From Bin87 sp965115825 (lineage in GTDB: Bacteria > Chloroflexota > Dehalococcoidia > Lucifugimonadales > UBA3495): 64,000 nucleotides of DNA. The stretch spans positions 496,001-560,000 of the forward strand of contig OZ220464.1 in the NCBI GenBank assembly GCA_965115825.1, given 5' to 3'. How positions within the stretch are numbered: the first letter of the stretch is position 1; every line of letters starts with the position of its first letter. The notes beneath the pieces were generated by a model. That model did not search any database, was not told where the DNA came from, and saw only the letters and a program-made list of their open reading frames with translations. Shown here in pieces: positions 23,413 to 33,092 of the stretch. The position numbers and the translations under genes were made by a program.

Positions 23413-24694
23413 ACAACGACCAGGGGCCGGTGCGGGTAATCCGAACGTCAATCAACTGCCCAGCCAGGTCGTCGTTCACGTCGGCGTCGCCGGTTCCGGG
23501 GACGTCAAAATAGAGCAGCTTGTTGCCTCTGGTGCGTCCCGTCCAGCTGCCGCGCTTGCGATTTTCCGCCAGGGCCTGCACTGTGCCATCCATGTAGGCG
23601 GAGTTGATGTCGGTGAGAATGCTCTCCTGCAACGTTTCCAGCCCTTTCAGGCGGCGCTGCTTTTCCTCCTGCGCAACGTCGTCGTCCATTGTCCGCGCGG
23701 CGATGGTGCCGGGCCGGGTGGAGTAGGCTGCGCCGTGCACTTTGTCAAAGCGCAGTTCTTCGACCAGCCGCAGGGTGTTCTGATACTGCGCCTCGGTTTC
23801 GCCGGGAAAGCCGACGATGATGTCGGTGCTGACGGTAACGTCGGGGATGACGTTGCGGATTTCGCCGATGATGTCCCGATATTCGGCGACGGTGTAAGGC
23901 CGCCGCATCCGCTGCAAAACGTCGTCGTCGCCAGACTGCACCGGCAGGTTGATGTGCTCGCATACTTTGGGCAAGTCGGCAACGGCCTGGATGATGCGGC
24001 TGCTCATGTAGGACGGATGGGAGGTCAGAAACCGGATACGGGCCAAGCCATCAATATCGTTGAGACGGGTGAACAGGTCTGCGAGGTCGTGTCCTTCATC
24101 CCGGTCGTGTCCGTAGGCGTCGACCGTTTGCCCCAGCACCGTAACCTCGCGCACGCCCCGGGCGGCCAGCAGCTCCACTTCGCGGGAGATGTCCGCAACG
24201 GAACGGCTAACCTGACGGCCGCGGCGGTAGGGAATGATGCAAAAGGAGCACATCAAGTCGCAGCCGTGAATGATGGGGACATAGGTGGCTACATCGGGCC
24301 GCTGGGGAGCCAGGGAGCCGACGCAGCCTTGCCAGTCCAGGCCCAACCGTTCGCCCACCAGTTCCAGCAGCGGGTCAAACTGCTGGGGGCGCAGGAACAG
24401 GTCAACGTGGGGAAACCGCTTTTGGAGCTCTTCGGCGCGAGGGCCAACCATGCAGCCGGTGAGAGCAAGCACTGATTCCGGGCGCTTCTTGCGCAGAGGC
24501 TGCATCAGGTTGAGAGAGCCGGTTACTTTGTCCTCGGCGGACTGGCGCACGACGCAGGAATTGAGCACTACGACGTCGGCGTCGGCAGGACGCGCGGCGG
24601 GGGTAAGGCCCAGCTGCTCCAATGCCGACCCCAGCCGCTCGGAGTCGGCGGTGTTCATTTGGCAGCCGATGGTCCAGATGTGGTAAGTCTGCAT
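23396..24694 (-). CDS. miaB: tRNA-2-methylthio-N6-dimethylallyladenosine synthase
   Basis: A radical-SAM methylthiotransferase that modifies A37 of tRNAs reading UNN codons. The N-terminal UPF0004 domain holds three cluster Cys (TIGCQMN, LNSCVVR, LTGCMVG). The radical-SAM CxxxCxxC motif is CDLMCSFC, and a TRAM domain occupies about 365-430. At 432 residues it is of normal length. It lies just downstream of tRNA-Ser(GCU) on the same strand. Confidence 0.96.
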   Translation of the reverse strand: MQTYHIWTIGCQMNTADSERLGSALEQLGLTPAARPADADVVVLNSCVVRQSAEDKVTGSLNLMQPLRKKRPESVLALTGCMVGPRAEELQKRFPHVDLFLRPQQFDPLLELVGERLGLDWQGCVGSLAPQRPDVATYVPIIHGCDLMCSFCIIPYRRGRQVSRSVADISREVELLAARGVREVTVLGQTVDAYGHDRDEGHDLADLFTRLNDIDGLARIRFLTSHPSYMSSRIIQAVADLPKVCEHINLPVQSGDDDVLQRMRRPYTVAEYRDIIGEIRNVIPDVTVSTDIIVGFPGETEAQYQNTLRLVEELRFDKVHGAAYSTRPGTIAARTMDDDVAQEEKQRRLKGLETLQESILTDINSAYMDGTVQALAENRKRGSWTGRTRGNKLLYFDVPGTGDADVNDDLAGQLIDVRITRTGPWSLSGIAV

Positions 24695-24752
24695 CGGGCG
24701 TAGTTCGTTATGGGCGGAAACGTCCCGGCCGGCGCCGGGCAGAAATGAAAGA

Positions 24753-24844
24753 TGGCGGAGGGAGTGGGATTCGAACCCACGATCCCAGTTTCCCAGGATA
24801 AGCGCTTAGCAGGCGCCCGCACTAGACCACTATGCGATCCCTCC
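24753..24844 (-). tRNA. tRNA-Ser (anticodon GCU)
   Basis: On the - strand the acceptor arms GGAGGGA / TCCCTCC pair fully, the T arm is GTGGG-TTCGAAT-CCCAC, and the anticodon loop CTGCTAA gives GCU. A long variable arm (serine class II) is present. The discriminator is G and CCA (24753-24755 complement) is encoded. Confidence 0.95.
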
Positions 24845-24864
24845 CAACCCTGACGGGTAAGTAG

Positions 24865-24893
24865 ATTATAGCGCATTGTGAACCGGGTTACAA
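24865..24893 (-). promoter_or_regulatory. Sigma-70-type promoter for tRNA-Ser
   Basis: On the - strand, TTGTAA (24893-24888), 17 bases, then TATAAT (24870-24865), 20 bases before the tRNA 5' end. Confidence 0.65.
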
Positions 24894-25039
24894 ACGGCCG
24901 GCCGGGGCAAAGCGCGCCAACCACGTCCCCAAGCCTTGCGCCTCTCAAAGCACCGGCGAGGCGTTGGATCGGCCGCGTCAACCCCGTTGAACCAAAATCG
25001 CGACATAGCGGCAATCCCCGGAGACGCCGGGGCCTGCGC

Positions 25040-25067
25040 TTGCGTTGCGCTGCGGATTGGGTATAAT
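25040..25067 (+). promoter_or_regulatory. Sigma-70-type promoter for tRNA-Ile
   Basis: TTGCGT (25040-25045), 16 bases, TATAAT (25062-25067), 12 bases before the tRNA. Confidence 0.65.
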
Positions 25068-25079
25068 AATAATGCTTGT

Positions 25080-25156
25080 GGGCCTGTAGCTCAGGCGGTT
25101 AGAGCGCAGTCCTGATAAGACTGAGGTCGTTGGTTCGAGTCCATCCAGGCCCACCA
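25080..25156 (+). tRNA. tRNA-Ile (anticodon GAU)
   Basis: Acceptor arms GGGCCTG / CAGGCCC pair fully. The anticodon loop CTGATAA reads GAU, and TTCGAGT is in the T loop. Discriminator A at 25153; CCA 25154-25156 is encoded. It stands alone, not within an rRNA operon. Confidence 0.96.
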
Positions 25157-25335
25157 CAAGGTTGTACGCTTGACCGTCGTAGAGATTGCTCCCCACGTAT
25201 TCGCCGCCGTTTGCGGGTCACCCGTGGCCGCAATCAGCGAGCATCTATCCCATCCGCGTGAACATGCAGGCCCGGGTGTGCGCCGACGGATGACGCCCCC
25301 GGCGTTATGTCGTCGGTTTCAAAGGAGATAGCCGG

Positions 25336-26301
25336 ATGCCCTCTTGGAAAGTTGCCTATTTCACCGGAGTAGGAGCGCGGGCCGACGTCATGCTCGATAA
25401 CGCTCCCGATAATCTGGAAGTAACCGTCGTTGACCGCACGCTGCCCGCTGCGGAACAGATAGCGCTGTGCCGCGACGCCGACGCCATTATATCCAGCGAA
25501 GTGACGACCGACGTGCTGCGCGAATGTCCCAACGTTAAGTTGATTCAGACCCTCAGCGCCGGCTACGACCGGATGGATCTGGAGACCATCCTGGAGATGG
25601 GCATCCCAGTGGCGAACAACGGCGGGGCCAATGCCATATCAGTATCGGAGCAGACCATTGCCCTGATGATTGGCATCGGCCGCAACCTGATGGCCCAGTG
25701 GGAAACCGCCAGTCGTCAGCGCCAGTGGCGGGGCAACCTCTACCAGACCGATCTGTCGGAGGTCACCGACAAGACGGTGGGAATCGTCGGGCTCGGACGC
25801 ATCGGGCGGCAGGTTGCCAAGCGGCTCACCGGGTTTGATACACGCACCATCTACTACGACATGGTGGATGTTCCCGCCGACGTGCAGCAGGAGATCAAAG
25901 CGGAACCCGTAGGTTTTGACGAACTGCTGGAAACCGCCGACATTGTCACTCTCCACGTCCCGCTGACCCGCCGTACGCGAGGGATGATGTCCGACGGCGA
26001 ATTTGACAGGATGAAGCCGTCGGCGTTTCTGATTAACCTATGCCGCGGCCCGGTGGTGGACGAGGCGGCGCTCTACCGCGCCCTTACCGAGGGCAAAATC
26101 GCCGGCGCGGCCCTGGACGTGCTGGAGGTGGAGCCAACGCCGGAGGACAATCCGCTGTTTGACCTGGACAACGTAATCATCACCCCGCACATGGCGGGCC
26201 AAAGCCGCGAAACGGCGCTGCGGGCAGCCCATTTCGCCTACGCCAACATCCTGCGCGCCCTGAACGGCGAGGAGCTGGAATCGCTGGTAACGCCGGAATA
26301 G
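25336..26301 (+). CDS. D-isomer-specific 2-hydroxyacid dehydrogenase
   Basis: An NAD(P)-dependent oxidoreductase of the phosphoglycerate/glyoxylate/hydroxypyruvate reductase superfamily, 321 residues. It has the Rossmann motif GIVGLGRIGRQ (about 149-159), catalytic Arg in INLCRGPVVDE, Glu in LDVLEVEPTPEDNPL and His in ITPHMAGQS. Substrate is not predictable from these motifs. It follows tRNA-Ile by 180 bases and is convergent with hyuAB. AAAGGAGATAGCCGG precedes ATG 25336. Confidence 0.93.
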   Translation: MPSWKVAYFTGVGARADVMLDNAPDNLEVTVVDRTLPAAEQIALCRDADAIISSEVTTDVLRECPNVKLIQTLSAGYDRMDLETILEMGIPVANNGGANAISVSEQTIALMIGIGRNLMAQWETASRQRQWRGNLYQTDLSEVTDKTVGIVGLGRIGRQVAKRLTGFDTRTIYYDMVDVPADVQQEIKAEPVGFDELLETADIVTLHVPLTRRTRGMMSDGEFDRMKPSAFLINLCRGPVVDEAALYRALTEGKIAGAALDVLEVEPTPEDNPLFDLDNVIITPHMAGQSRETALRAAHFAYANILRALNGEELESLVTPE

Positions 26302-26324
26302 GTCCGGAGCCTTCCGGGCATCCG

Positions 26325-29300
26325 TCAGCGTGTGGTGTAGCCGTTCTTCAAATCCCACATCGCAGCGCCTTCATCCCGGTCTTCCGGTCGTCCATAACCA
26401 CCGCCGCCGGAGGAGAGGCTGATGATGCGGTCGCCGGGGTTGACGACTACCCCAACCTCTTTTGATCCCAAGACTCGCTCTGCGCCGTTGGAAACTATCT
26501 TGTAGTGGTGGGCGAGGCCGTCGGCGCCGCCGAACAGCCCGAAAGGGGGCACTACGATGCCGTCACCAGCGGTGTTGAGGAGGGCTGGCCCCCGGCCTTC
26601 GTAGATTAGGTCGCACACCGCGCCCAGGCCGCCGCGCCACGCGCCCAGGCCGCCAGAATCGGGGCGCAGCTCATGGCGGCGGATGAACAGGGGAAAGCGC
26701 TCTTCGGTTACCTCGATGCTGGGCGACCGTATTCCGCCGGCTACGTTAATCTCGCCCACGTTGGGCCAACCGTCGTAGCCTTCTGAGGCGCCGCCGCCGC
26801 CGCGCGCCAGGAAGAAGTGCCAGATGAACTGCCGCCCCGTCCTCGGGTCAATGCCGGTGATGGCATATCGCAGCCGCCGGGAGAAGCCGGCGGATACGGC
26901 GCCGGGGATGGCCGGAGCCAGGGCTTTGAACACTGCCTCCACTACTTCCTCGGCGCAGTGGTTGGTGCTCATGCACACCGGGGCCGGCGGGTTCGCGTTG
27001 ACGACCAGCCCGCGGGGAGCGATTATCCGCACCGGGCGCATGGAGCCTTCGTTGCGCGCCACCCCTGTCGGAGCCAGGTACATGATTGCGGCGTGGGCCA
27101 ACGACCGCGTGTTGGCGTAGGCGCTGTTGATGAAACCCTCGACCTGCGGGCCGGACTCGCTGAGGTCGATGGTCATGGCGTCGCCGGCGATGGTGACTTT
27201 GGCGCGAATCGGTATCAGCTTGCTGTCAAATCCGTCGTCGTCCACCAGAGACTCTCCGTAGTAGACGCCGTCGGGCCACTGGTCAATGAACTGACGCACC
27301 TGCCGCTCGGTGGCCGCCAGAATTTCGGCTACTATGGCCATCAGCCGGTCAGCGCCGTAGTCGGCCAACAAGGATGCGATGCGCTGGGAGGCCAGCGTCA
27401 CCGAGCCGATTTGCGCGTTGAGGTCGCCCAGAAAGTTCTCCGACTGCCGCACGTTGACCGACATCATTCGGAGCAGGTCGTAGCGGGGCCTGCCCCTGTC
27501 GTAGAGTTTCAGCGGCGGTATGCGCAGCCCCTCCTGGAATATCTCGTTGGCGCCGGGGTTGTAGCCGCCGTGAGTAGCGCCGCCCACGTCGCTGTGGTGG
27601 GCCCGGTTCACGCCGTAGAACAGCAGCCGTCCGTGATGGAAAACGGGGCGTATGACGGTGATGTCCGGCAGGTGGCTGCCGCCAAAGTAGGGGTCGTTGA
27701 GTATGAACAGGTCGCCGTCGTGGATGTCGTCGCCGAAGTAGTCGCGCACGGCGGCGCCGGCAACCGGCAGCGCGCTGATGTGAACCGGGATGCCTTCGCC
27801 CTGGGCCACCAGCTGGCAATCGGCATCCAGGATTGCCGTGGAAAAGTCCCGGCTGGAGTTGAGGATTTGGGACATGGCCGTGCGCAGCATCGCCTCGGTC
27901 ATTTCCTGGGCGATGGATTCCAGGCGATGCTCGACCACGGCCAGCGTGACGGGGTCGCCGTGAGCGTGGGCGTCCTGCGCGACGGGAGCGGCGGCCTGAT
28001 GCACACGCAGCTCCACGCCGCCCATGGCATCGACGACGGCGCAGTCGCCCGGCCATACCAGTATGGTGGTGAACTCGGATTCCAGGATGGCGGGGCCGGT
28101 AATCTCCGTTCCGGCCGGCAGCGCATCGGCGGCATAAGTTGGCGCATCCCGCCATTCACCCAGATAAACACGGCGGGAGCCAACCGGGTCAGCCGTACCC
28201 GTGTTTCCCGTCCGATCAAGCTGCGCGATGCGGGGTAGCTTGCCCACCGCCGCCGCCCGCAGGGTAACCAGGCGAACTTCCTGGTCTTGCTGACGGTAGG
28301 AGTAAAGTTCTTCGTACCTTTGATGAAAGTTGGCCGTCAGTCGGGCCAGAAATTCAGCGTCGGGCAGGGTTGTATCCGGCAGCGGCACGGTTACTTCGTA
28401 GATTTGGTCCAGGTAGCGCATATCGGCGGAGTAGTGAATTTCCACCGCTTCGGGGGCGATGCCCTGGCCGAGGAGCTTATCCCGTCCCTGGCTGCCCAGT
28501 TCGTCCAGGATGGCGCGGAGTTCGTTGAGAGGCAGGCGGTTCAGGCTGGCGGGATACGACCGGAAAAAGTCGTACTTGACGTCCGTGTTCAACATACCGT
28601 AGGCCGACAGCACCGGCGCTGACGCGGGTATGTACACTTTCGCGACCTGGAGCTGTCGGGCGACTTCCGCGGCGTGGAGGCCCGACGCGCCGCCGAAGCC
28701 CATCAGGATGAATTGGCGCGGGTCAACGCCGCGCTGCACCGACATCAGCCGGATGCCCTCGGCGATGGTGGTACAGACCACTTGGTACACGCCATAGGCG
28801 GACTCCACGTTGGAGAGGTTCAGCGGCGCGGACACGTTATCGGCCAGCGACCGCTCGGCGGCGGCCGGGTCAAGGCGGGCCCGGCCGCCCAGGAAGTTTG
28901 CCGCGTCCAGATAGCCCAACACCAGGCTGGCATCGGTAACGGTAGGGTTGACGCCGCCCTTGCCGTAGCAGGCGGGGCCGGGTTCGGCGCCAGCGCTGTC
29001 GGGCCCGACGCGCAGAATGCCGCCCTGGTTCACCCGGGCGATGCTGCCGCCGCCGGCGCCCAGCGTGTGAATATCGATCATCGGGGCGGCGATTTTCCAG
29101 CCGGCCTCGAACTTCTCGTTGGCGACGTGGGGAACGCCGTTTTCTATGAGCGATATGTCGGTACTGGTTCCGCCCATGTCAAAAGCGATGACCTTGGGTT
29201 CGCCCAGCAATTGCCCGAGATAGGCGGCGGCGCTGACGCCTCCGGCTGGGCCGGAGAGGATGGCCCGCACCGCCATACGCCCGGAGTCTTCTATCGTGGC

Positions 29301-30044
29301 GACGCCGCCGTTGGACTGCATAATCAGCAGGTCTTTCAACTGGGGGTAGTCTGCGAACCGTTCGCTTAAGCGGGAAAGGTAACGGCTGAACACCGGCCCG
29401 ACATAGGAGTTGATTACCGTCGTGCTGAGGCGGTCAAACTCTTTGATTTGGGGGATTACTTCGTGGGAGAGGGAAGTGTACGCCTGGGGGAAGCGGCGGC
29501 GGATGATTTCTCCGGCCAGCCGCTCGTGGGATGGGTTCAGGTAGGAGAAGAGAAAGCAAACCGCCAACGCTTCGGCGCCTTCCCGCATCAGATATTCCAG
29601 GCTTTCGGCCAGCGCCGTCTCGTCCAGGGGGAGTTCCACCAGGCCGTTGGCGCGCACGCGTTCCGGCGCTCCGATGCGGAGGTAGCGGGCGGCCAGCGGT
29701 TCCACCGGGGTCATGCGCAGGTTATAGCGGTCTTCTTTCAGACCTTCGCGCATTTCCAGCAGGTCGCGGAAGCCGTCCGTGGTGACGAGGCCGACCCTGG
29801 CGCCTTTGCGTTCCACCAGTGTGTTGGTAGCCACGGTTGACCCGTGAATTACCAGGTTGGTGTCGCCCAGCAGCCGAGCCAGCGGCAGCCCATAAGCGGC
29901 GGCGGCCTCCTGCAACCCGGCCATGACACCGATGGAAGGGTCGTCGGGCGTGGACTGGGCCTTGAAGAAGCGCGGCGGGCCTTCCGGGCCGGTTACGACG
30001 AAATCGGTGAAGGTGCCTCCTACGTCTATTCCAATCTGGTACAC
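26325..30044 (-). CDS. Fused hydantoinase/oxoprolinase HyuA-HyuB
   Basis: An ATP-dependent hydrolase of hydantoin or 5-oxoproline-type amide rings, with both subunits in one 1239-residue chain as in eukaryotic 5-oxoprolinase. The HyuA half (about 1-690) begins YQIGIDVGGTFTDFVV and has AFDMGGTSTDISLI and TLGAGGGSIA; the HyuB half (about 695-1239) begins VTLAVVEHRLESIAQEMTEA and has LNDPYFGGSHLPDI and the C-terminal GGGGYGRPEDRD. The start is GTG 30044, five bases from AGGAGG. Such enzymes are abundant in SAR202-like Chloroflexota. Substrate unknown. Confidence 0.95.
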   Translation of the reverse strand: MYQIGIDVGGTFTDFVVTGPEGPPRFFKAQSTPDDPSIGVMAGLQEAAAAYGLPLARLLGDTNLVIHGSTVATNTLVERKGARVGLVTTDGFRDLLEMREGLKEDRYNLRMTPVEPLAARYLRIGAPERVRANGLVELPLDETALAESLEYLMREGAEALAVCFLFSYLNPSHERLAGEIIRRRFPQAYTSLSHEVIPQIKEFDRLSTTVINSYVGPVFSRYLSRLSERFADYPQLKDLLIMQSNGGVATIEDSGRMAVRAILSGPAGGVSAAAYLGQLLGEPKVIAFDMGGTSTDISLIENGVPHVANEKFEAGWKIAAPMIDIHTLGAGGGSIARVNQGGILRVGPDSAGAEPGPACYGKGGVNPTVTDASLVLGYLDAANFLGGRARLDPAAAERSLADNVSAPLNLSNVESAYGVYQVVCTTIAEGIRLMSVQRGVDPRQFILMGFGGASGLHAAEVARQLQVAKVYIPASAPVLSAYGMLNTDVKYDFFRSYPASLNRLPLNELRAILDELGSQGRDKLLGQGIAPEAVEIHYSADMRYLDQIYEVTVPLPDTTLPDAEFLARLTANFHQRYEELYSYRQQDQEVRLVTLRAAAVGKLPRIAQLDRTGNTGTADPVGSRRVYLGEWRDAPTYAADALPAGTEITGPAILESEFTTILVWPGDCAVVDAMGGVELRVHQAAAPVAQDAHAHGDPVTLAVVEHRLESIAQEMTEAMLRTAMSQILNSSRDFSTAILDADCQLVAQGEGIPVHISALPVAGAAVRDYFGDDIHDGDLFILNDPYFGGSHLPDITVIRPVFHHGRLLFYGVNRAHHSDVGGATHGGYNPGANEIFQEGLRIPPLKLYDRGRPRYDLLRMMSVNVRQSENFLGDLNAQIGSVTLASQRIASLLADYGADRLMAIVAEILAATERQVRQFIDQWPDGVYYGESLVDDDGFDSKLIPIRAKVTIAGDAMTIDLSESGPQVEGFINSAYANTRSLAHAAIMYLAPTGVARNEGSMRPVRIIAPRGLVVNANPPAPVCMSTNHCAEEVVEAVFKALAPAIPGAVSAGFSRRLRYAITGIDPRTGRQFIWHFFLARGGGGASEGYDGWPNVGEINVAGGIRSPSIEVTEERFPLFIRRHELRPDSGGLGAWRGGLGAVCDLIYEGRGPALLNTAGDGIVVPPFGLFGGADGLAHHYKIVSNGAERVLGSKEVGVVVNPGDRIISLSSGGGGYGRPEDRDEGAAMWDLKNGYTTR

Positions 30045-30210
30045 CTTGACCTCCTGGGGCTTTTGGCGGCAGTTTTGCTATATTTCCGGCATCTTACGCT
30101 ATGATGCCCTGGCCGGCCAGCGGGTCGGCGTGGGTGATAGAGTCTGTGGCGCGGGGTTGGGCAATCAGGTATAGTCTGGCAGACGTATTGAGACTGGGAG
30201 AGTGGATGCG

Positions 30211-31401
30211 ATGCTGGAAATGAGGGCCATCACCGCCGAGGAGTTTCCGGGCTGGGCCCGGGCCGAAGCTCGCGCGCACAGCAACCGTCTGGCCGATGAC
30301 CCGGACGAGCTGCTGCCGCACTTTGACCTGGCCCGATCGATTGCCGTGTTTGACAACGGCAGCATCGTCGGGGGAGCGCACTCTCACCTGCTGGAAATGT
30401 CGGCGCCCGGCGGGACGGTTGCCGTGGCCGGCGTATCCAATGTGGCGGTGCAGCCCACCCATCGGCGTCGGGGCATCATGCGGGACATGATGCGTTATCA
30501 GCTGGACGGGATTCACGAGCGCGGCGAGCCGCTGGCGGCGCTGTTCGCATCGGAAAGCGCGATTTATGGACGTTTCGGTTACGGCGTGGGCTCGCAGCAT
30601 GAGTACTGGACGCTGGAACGGCATCACAGCGCTTATGCTCGCCATTGGGAAAGTCCGGGCCGCATCGTTTTCATAGAACCCACGGACATTGTCGCCGCGT
30701 TTCCTGAGGTTTTTCGGCGCGGCACGGCGGGTCGGGCGGCCGTATTCCAGCGGGCTATGCACCACTGGCGACGCGACGCGCAGCTGCCGGAGCATAGTGA
30801 AGGCGGGCCGGGAGGCCTTTTCTACGCGGCTTATGTGGAAAACGGGAGGATTGACGGTTACGTAACCTATCGCACCAGACGGCCGACGCTGATTGTGAAC
30901 GAACTGATGGCAACTACGCCGGCGGCCAACGCCGCGCTATGGCGGTTCTGCTTTGACATGGATCTCATTGAGCGGACTGAGGCCATCAAGCGCCCGTTGG
31001 ATGACCCGATGCCGTGGCTGCTGGCGGATCCTCGCCGCCTGCAACGCTCCGTCCGCGATGGGCTGTGGCTGCGTATCGTTGACGCGGCGGCGGCGCTGGA
31101 GCGGCGGCAGTACCTTGCCAGCGGCCGGCTTACCTTGGAAGTGCGGGATGATTTTTGCCCCTGGAACTCGGCCTGCTTCCGGCTGGACGGTTCCCGGGAA
31201 GGGGCGGAGTGTCGGGCGGTTGCGTCATCGCCGGACTTGACCGTTTCCGTGGGCGCGCTGGCGTCAGCCTACACGGGGGCGGCGAGTTTCGCCGCGCTGG
31301 CGCAGGCGGGACTGACGACGGAACACACGGCCGGCGCGCTGCCGCGCGCTGACCGTATGTTTGCCGTGGAGCTGCAGCCCTGGACGCCGTATAGCTTTTA
31401 G
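30211..31401 (+). CDS. Eis-like GNAT N-acetyltransferase
   Basis: The 396-residue product has the tripartite Eis layout: an N-terminal GNAT domain (acetyl-CoA loop VQPTHRRRGIMRDMM; conserved Tyr region ASESAIYGRFGYGVG), a second degenerate GNAT domain, and a C-terminal SCP2-like domain ending in an aromatic (WTPYSF), whose free carboxylate acts in Eis catalysis. Mycobacterial Eis acetylates aminoglycosides and proteins; here the substrate is unknown. GTG 30202 is in frame, but ATG 30211 is better placed after GGGAGAG. The gene is divergent from hyuAB. Confidence 0.88.
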   Translation: MLEMRAITAEEFPGWARAEARAHSNRLADDPDELLPHFDLARSIAVFDNGSIVGGAHSHLLEMSAPGGTVAVAGVSNVAVQPTHRRRGIMRDMMRYQLDGIHERGEPLAALFASESAIYGRFGYGVGSQHEYWTLERHHSAYARHWESPGRIVFIEPTDIVAAFPEVFRRGTAGRAAVFQRAMHHWRRDAQLPEHSEGGPGGLFYAAYVENGRIDGYVTYRTRRPTLIVNELMATTPAANAALWRFCFDMDLIERTEAIKRPLDDPMPWLLADPRRLQRSVRDGLWLRIVDAAAALERRQYLASGRLTLEVRDDFCPWNSACFRLDGSREGAECRAVASSPDLTVSVGALASAYTGAASFAALAQAGLTTEHTAGALPRADRMFAVELQPWTPYSF

Positions 31402-31415
31402 CCGACGGCTTCGTT

Positions 31416-31838
31416 TCAGCCGGCATCATCGTGGCTCAGCATCCAGTTGACGCCGAACCGGTCGGCGCACATCCCGAAGTACGCGCCCCAGAACATATCC
31501 TGGGGCGTCATAGCGACGTTGCCGCCTTCGGACAGGGCGGCAAAGAGGCGGTCGGTTTCGGCGCGGCTTGCGGTGGAGACGCTGATGGAGTAGTTGTTGC
31601 CGACGTTGGGCGGCGGGCCGAATGCGGAAGTGGAGTCGCTGCCCATCAGGACGCTATCGCCGATGGGGAGGGAAACGTGCATGATGCGGCCTTGCTCGGC
31701 ATCGGGCACGGGCGGCATATCGGCCGGCCCGTCGGTGAAAGTAGCCAGCCAGTCGAATTCGCCGCCGAATACTGAGCGATAGAACTCGAAAGCCTCGCGG
31801 CAATTGTCGTCAAAATGCAGGTAGATGTTCAGTTGCAT
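31416..31838 (-). CDS. VOC/PhnB-like glyoxalase-fold protein
   Basis: A 140-residue single-domain protein of the PhnB/3-demethylubiquinone-methyltransferase-like VOC family: MQLNIYLHFDDNCREAFEFYRSVFGGEF, MHVSLPIGDSVLMGSD, and the end WGAYFGMCADRFGVNWMLSH. Function in the family is mostly unknown. An upstream ATG at 31850 adds four residues, but GGAG sits 7 bases before 31838. It ends 14 bases from the convergent Eis-like gene. Confidence 0.88.
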   Translation of the reverse strand: MQLNIYLHFDDNCREAFEFYRSVFGGEFDWLATFTDGPADMPPVPDAEQGRIMHVSLPIGDSVLMGSDSTSAFGPPPNVGNNYSISVSTASRAETDRLFAALSEGGNVAMTPQDMFWGAYFGMCADRFGVNWMLSHDDAG

Positions 31839-31871
31839 TTGCTGCTCCATTGGTGAGGGGTTTGGCAGGCT

Positions 31872-32825
31872 TTATTCTTCGTCGGGGTGCGTCGAGATGA
31901 AGCGTCCGGCGCGGGCCGGGTCTATGTGGGGGGCGCGTACCGCTATGCCGGCCTGCTCTTCCTGCAAGCGGACGGTAACGCTGCTGTCGGATTCGGCCCA
32001 GCCGCGGTTCATGGCCTGCAACGCGATTTGTTCCGCCAGCGTGGACATTGGCATGGGCACATGGTACTCGCGGGCGAGCTCGGTAGCGAGGGAGATGTCC
32101 TTGTAGGCCAGGTTCAAGGCGAAGCTGGCGGGTTCGAACTCGCCCCGGAACATGGTTCGGACGAGGCCCTCGTGCAACACCCGCATCCGGCCGAGGGAAC
32201 CCCGGCGAATGCACTCCCAGAGGGCTTCCGGTTCTACGCCGGCCTTGACGCCCAGGGTCAAGCCCTCGGCGATGGCCTGGCGGACGCTGTGGCCAATCAT
32301 GTTGTGGACGAGCTTGGCTACGCTGCCGGCGCCAATCTCGCCGGCGTAAAATACCTTGTCCCCGAAGGCGTCGAGTATGGGTTTCACCCGGTCGAATACT
32401 TCCCGGTTGCCGCCTACCATCACTGCCAGGTTGCCGGATGCGGCGCCGGTTTTGCCGCCGCTGACGGGGGCGTCCAGGACGTGGCAGCCTTTGGCGCGGA
32501 ATTTGGGTTCAATCTGGCGAATGAGCGTGGGGCGGCTGGAGGACAGGTCGATATAGACGTTGCCGGGCTTGATGCCTTGCAGCACGCCATCGGGGCCGGT
32601 TAACACCGCCTCCACTTCGTAAGGGCCGGGGAGGGAAGTGAAGGTAACGCTGCTGCTGTCGGCGACTTCGGAGGGGGAGTTGGCCAGGCGGGCGCCGCCT
32701 TCCAGCAAGGGGAGGGCCGCCTCCTCGCGCAAGTCGTGAACAATCATGGGGTAGCCGGCGCGCCGGATGTTGGCCGCCATACCGGCGCCCATGTTGCCGA
32801 GGCCGATGAATCCTACGGTTTCCAT
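31872..32825 (-). CDS. 3-hydroxyisobutyrate / tartronate-semialdehyde reductase family dehydrogenase
   Basis: A beta-hydroxyacid dehydrogenase of 317 residues. It has the Rossmann motif GFIGLGNMGAGMAAN (5-19), substrate-binding DAPVSGGKTGA (about 117-127) and the catalytic Lys in GAGSVAKLVHNMIGH. Likely substrates are 3-hydroxyisobutyrate or 2-hydroxy-3-oxopropionate; sequence alone does not decide. AAAGGAG lies upstream of ATG 32825. The VOC gene follows 33 bases downstream and may be co-transcribed. Confidence 0.92.
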   Translation of the reverse strand: METVGFIGLGNMGAGMAANIRRAGYPMIVHDLREEAALPLLEGGARLANSPSEVADSSSVTFTSLPGPYEVEAVLTGPDGVLQGIKPGNVYIDLSSSRPTLIRQIEPKFRAKGCHVLDAPVSGGKTGAASGNLAVMVGGNREVFDRVKPILDAFGDKVFYAGEIGAGSVAKLVHNMIGHSVRQAIAEGLTLGVKAGVEPEALWECIRRGSLGRMRVLHEGLVRTMFRGEFEPASFALNLAYKDISLATELAREYHVPMPMSTLAEQIALQAMNRGWAESDSSVTVRLQEEQAGIAVRAPHIDPARAGRFISTHPDEE

Positions 32826-32872
32826 AGCGTTCGTGCGCTCCTTTCGGTAAGGGTGTTGGTATTTGGAGTGTG

Positions 32873-32919
32873 GTCAGAATCTGGATTTACGGGATTTTAG
32901 GATTTTCAGGATTGGGGGT
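32873..32919 (+). repeat. GGATTT-rich interspersed element, copy 1
   Basis: GTCAGAATCTGGATTTACGG and onward, with GGATTT-type words repeated about every 10-12 bases. Related copies lie at 47313-47359 (same strand) and 51322-51367 (opposite strand), all next to the giant surface-protein genes. The rest of 32826-33077 shows no gene. Confidence 0.7.
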
Positions 32920-33077
32920 AGGTTTCGGTGGTGGGTTGCTGGTTTTTGCGGAATGACGGGGGCGGTTGTCGAGGGTTTGCAGGAGATGGAGGGTGCATTG
33001 TAGCATCCCGGCGCGCTATATTTGCCAGAATGGCCTCAATTCGGGCGGTTGCGTCGGTACCGAGGTATTGCGAAGTA

Positions 33078-33086
33078 TGGTATAAT
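33078..33086 (+). promoter_or_regulatory. Extended -10 promoter of surface protein A
   Basis: TGGTATAAT, with no -35 at a normal distance. It is aligned with TGTTATAAT at 47488-47496 before the paralogue; CGGTTGCG about 30 bases upstream is also shared. Confidence 0.65.
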
Positions 33087-33092
33087 GTAGAT

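Noticed and set aside
26817..28238. 473-codon + strand frame opposite hyuAB
   Set aside because: HyuB motifs on the minus strand are unambiguous; the opposite frame is Gly/Val/Gln-rich with no family.
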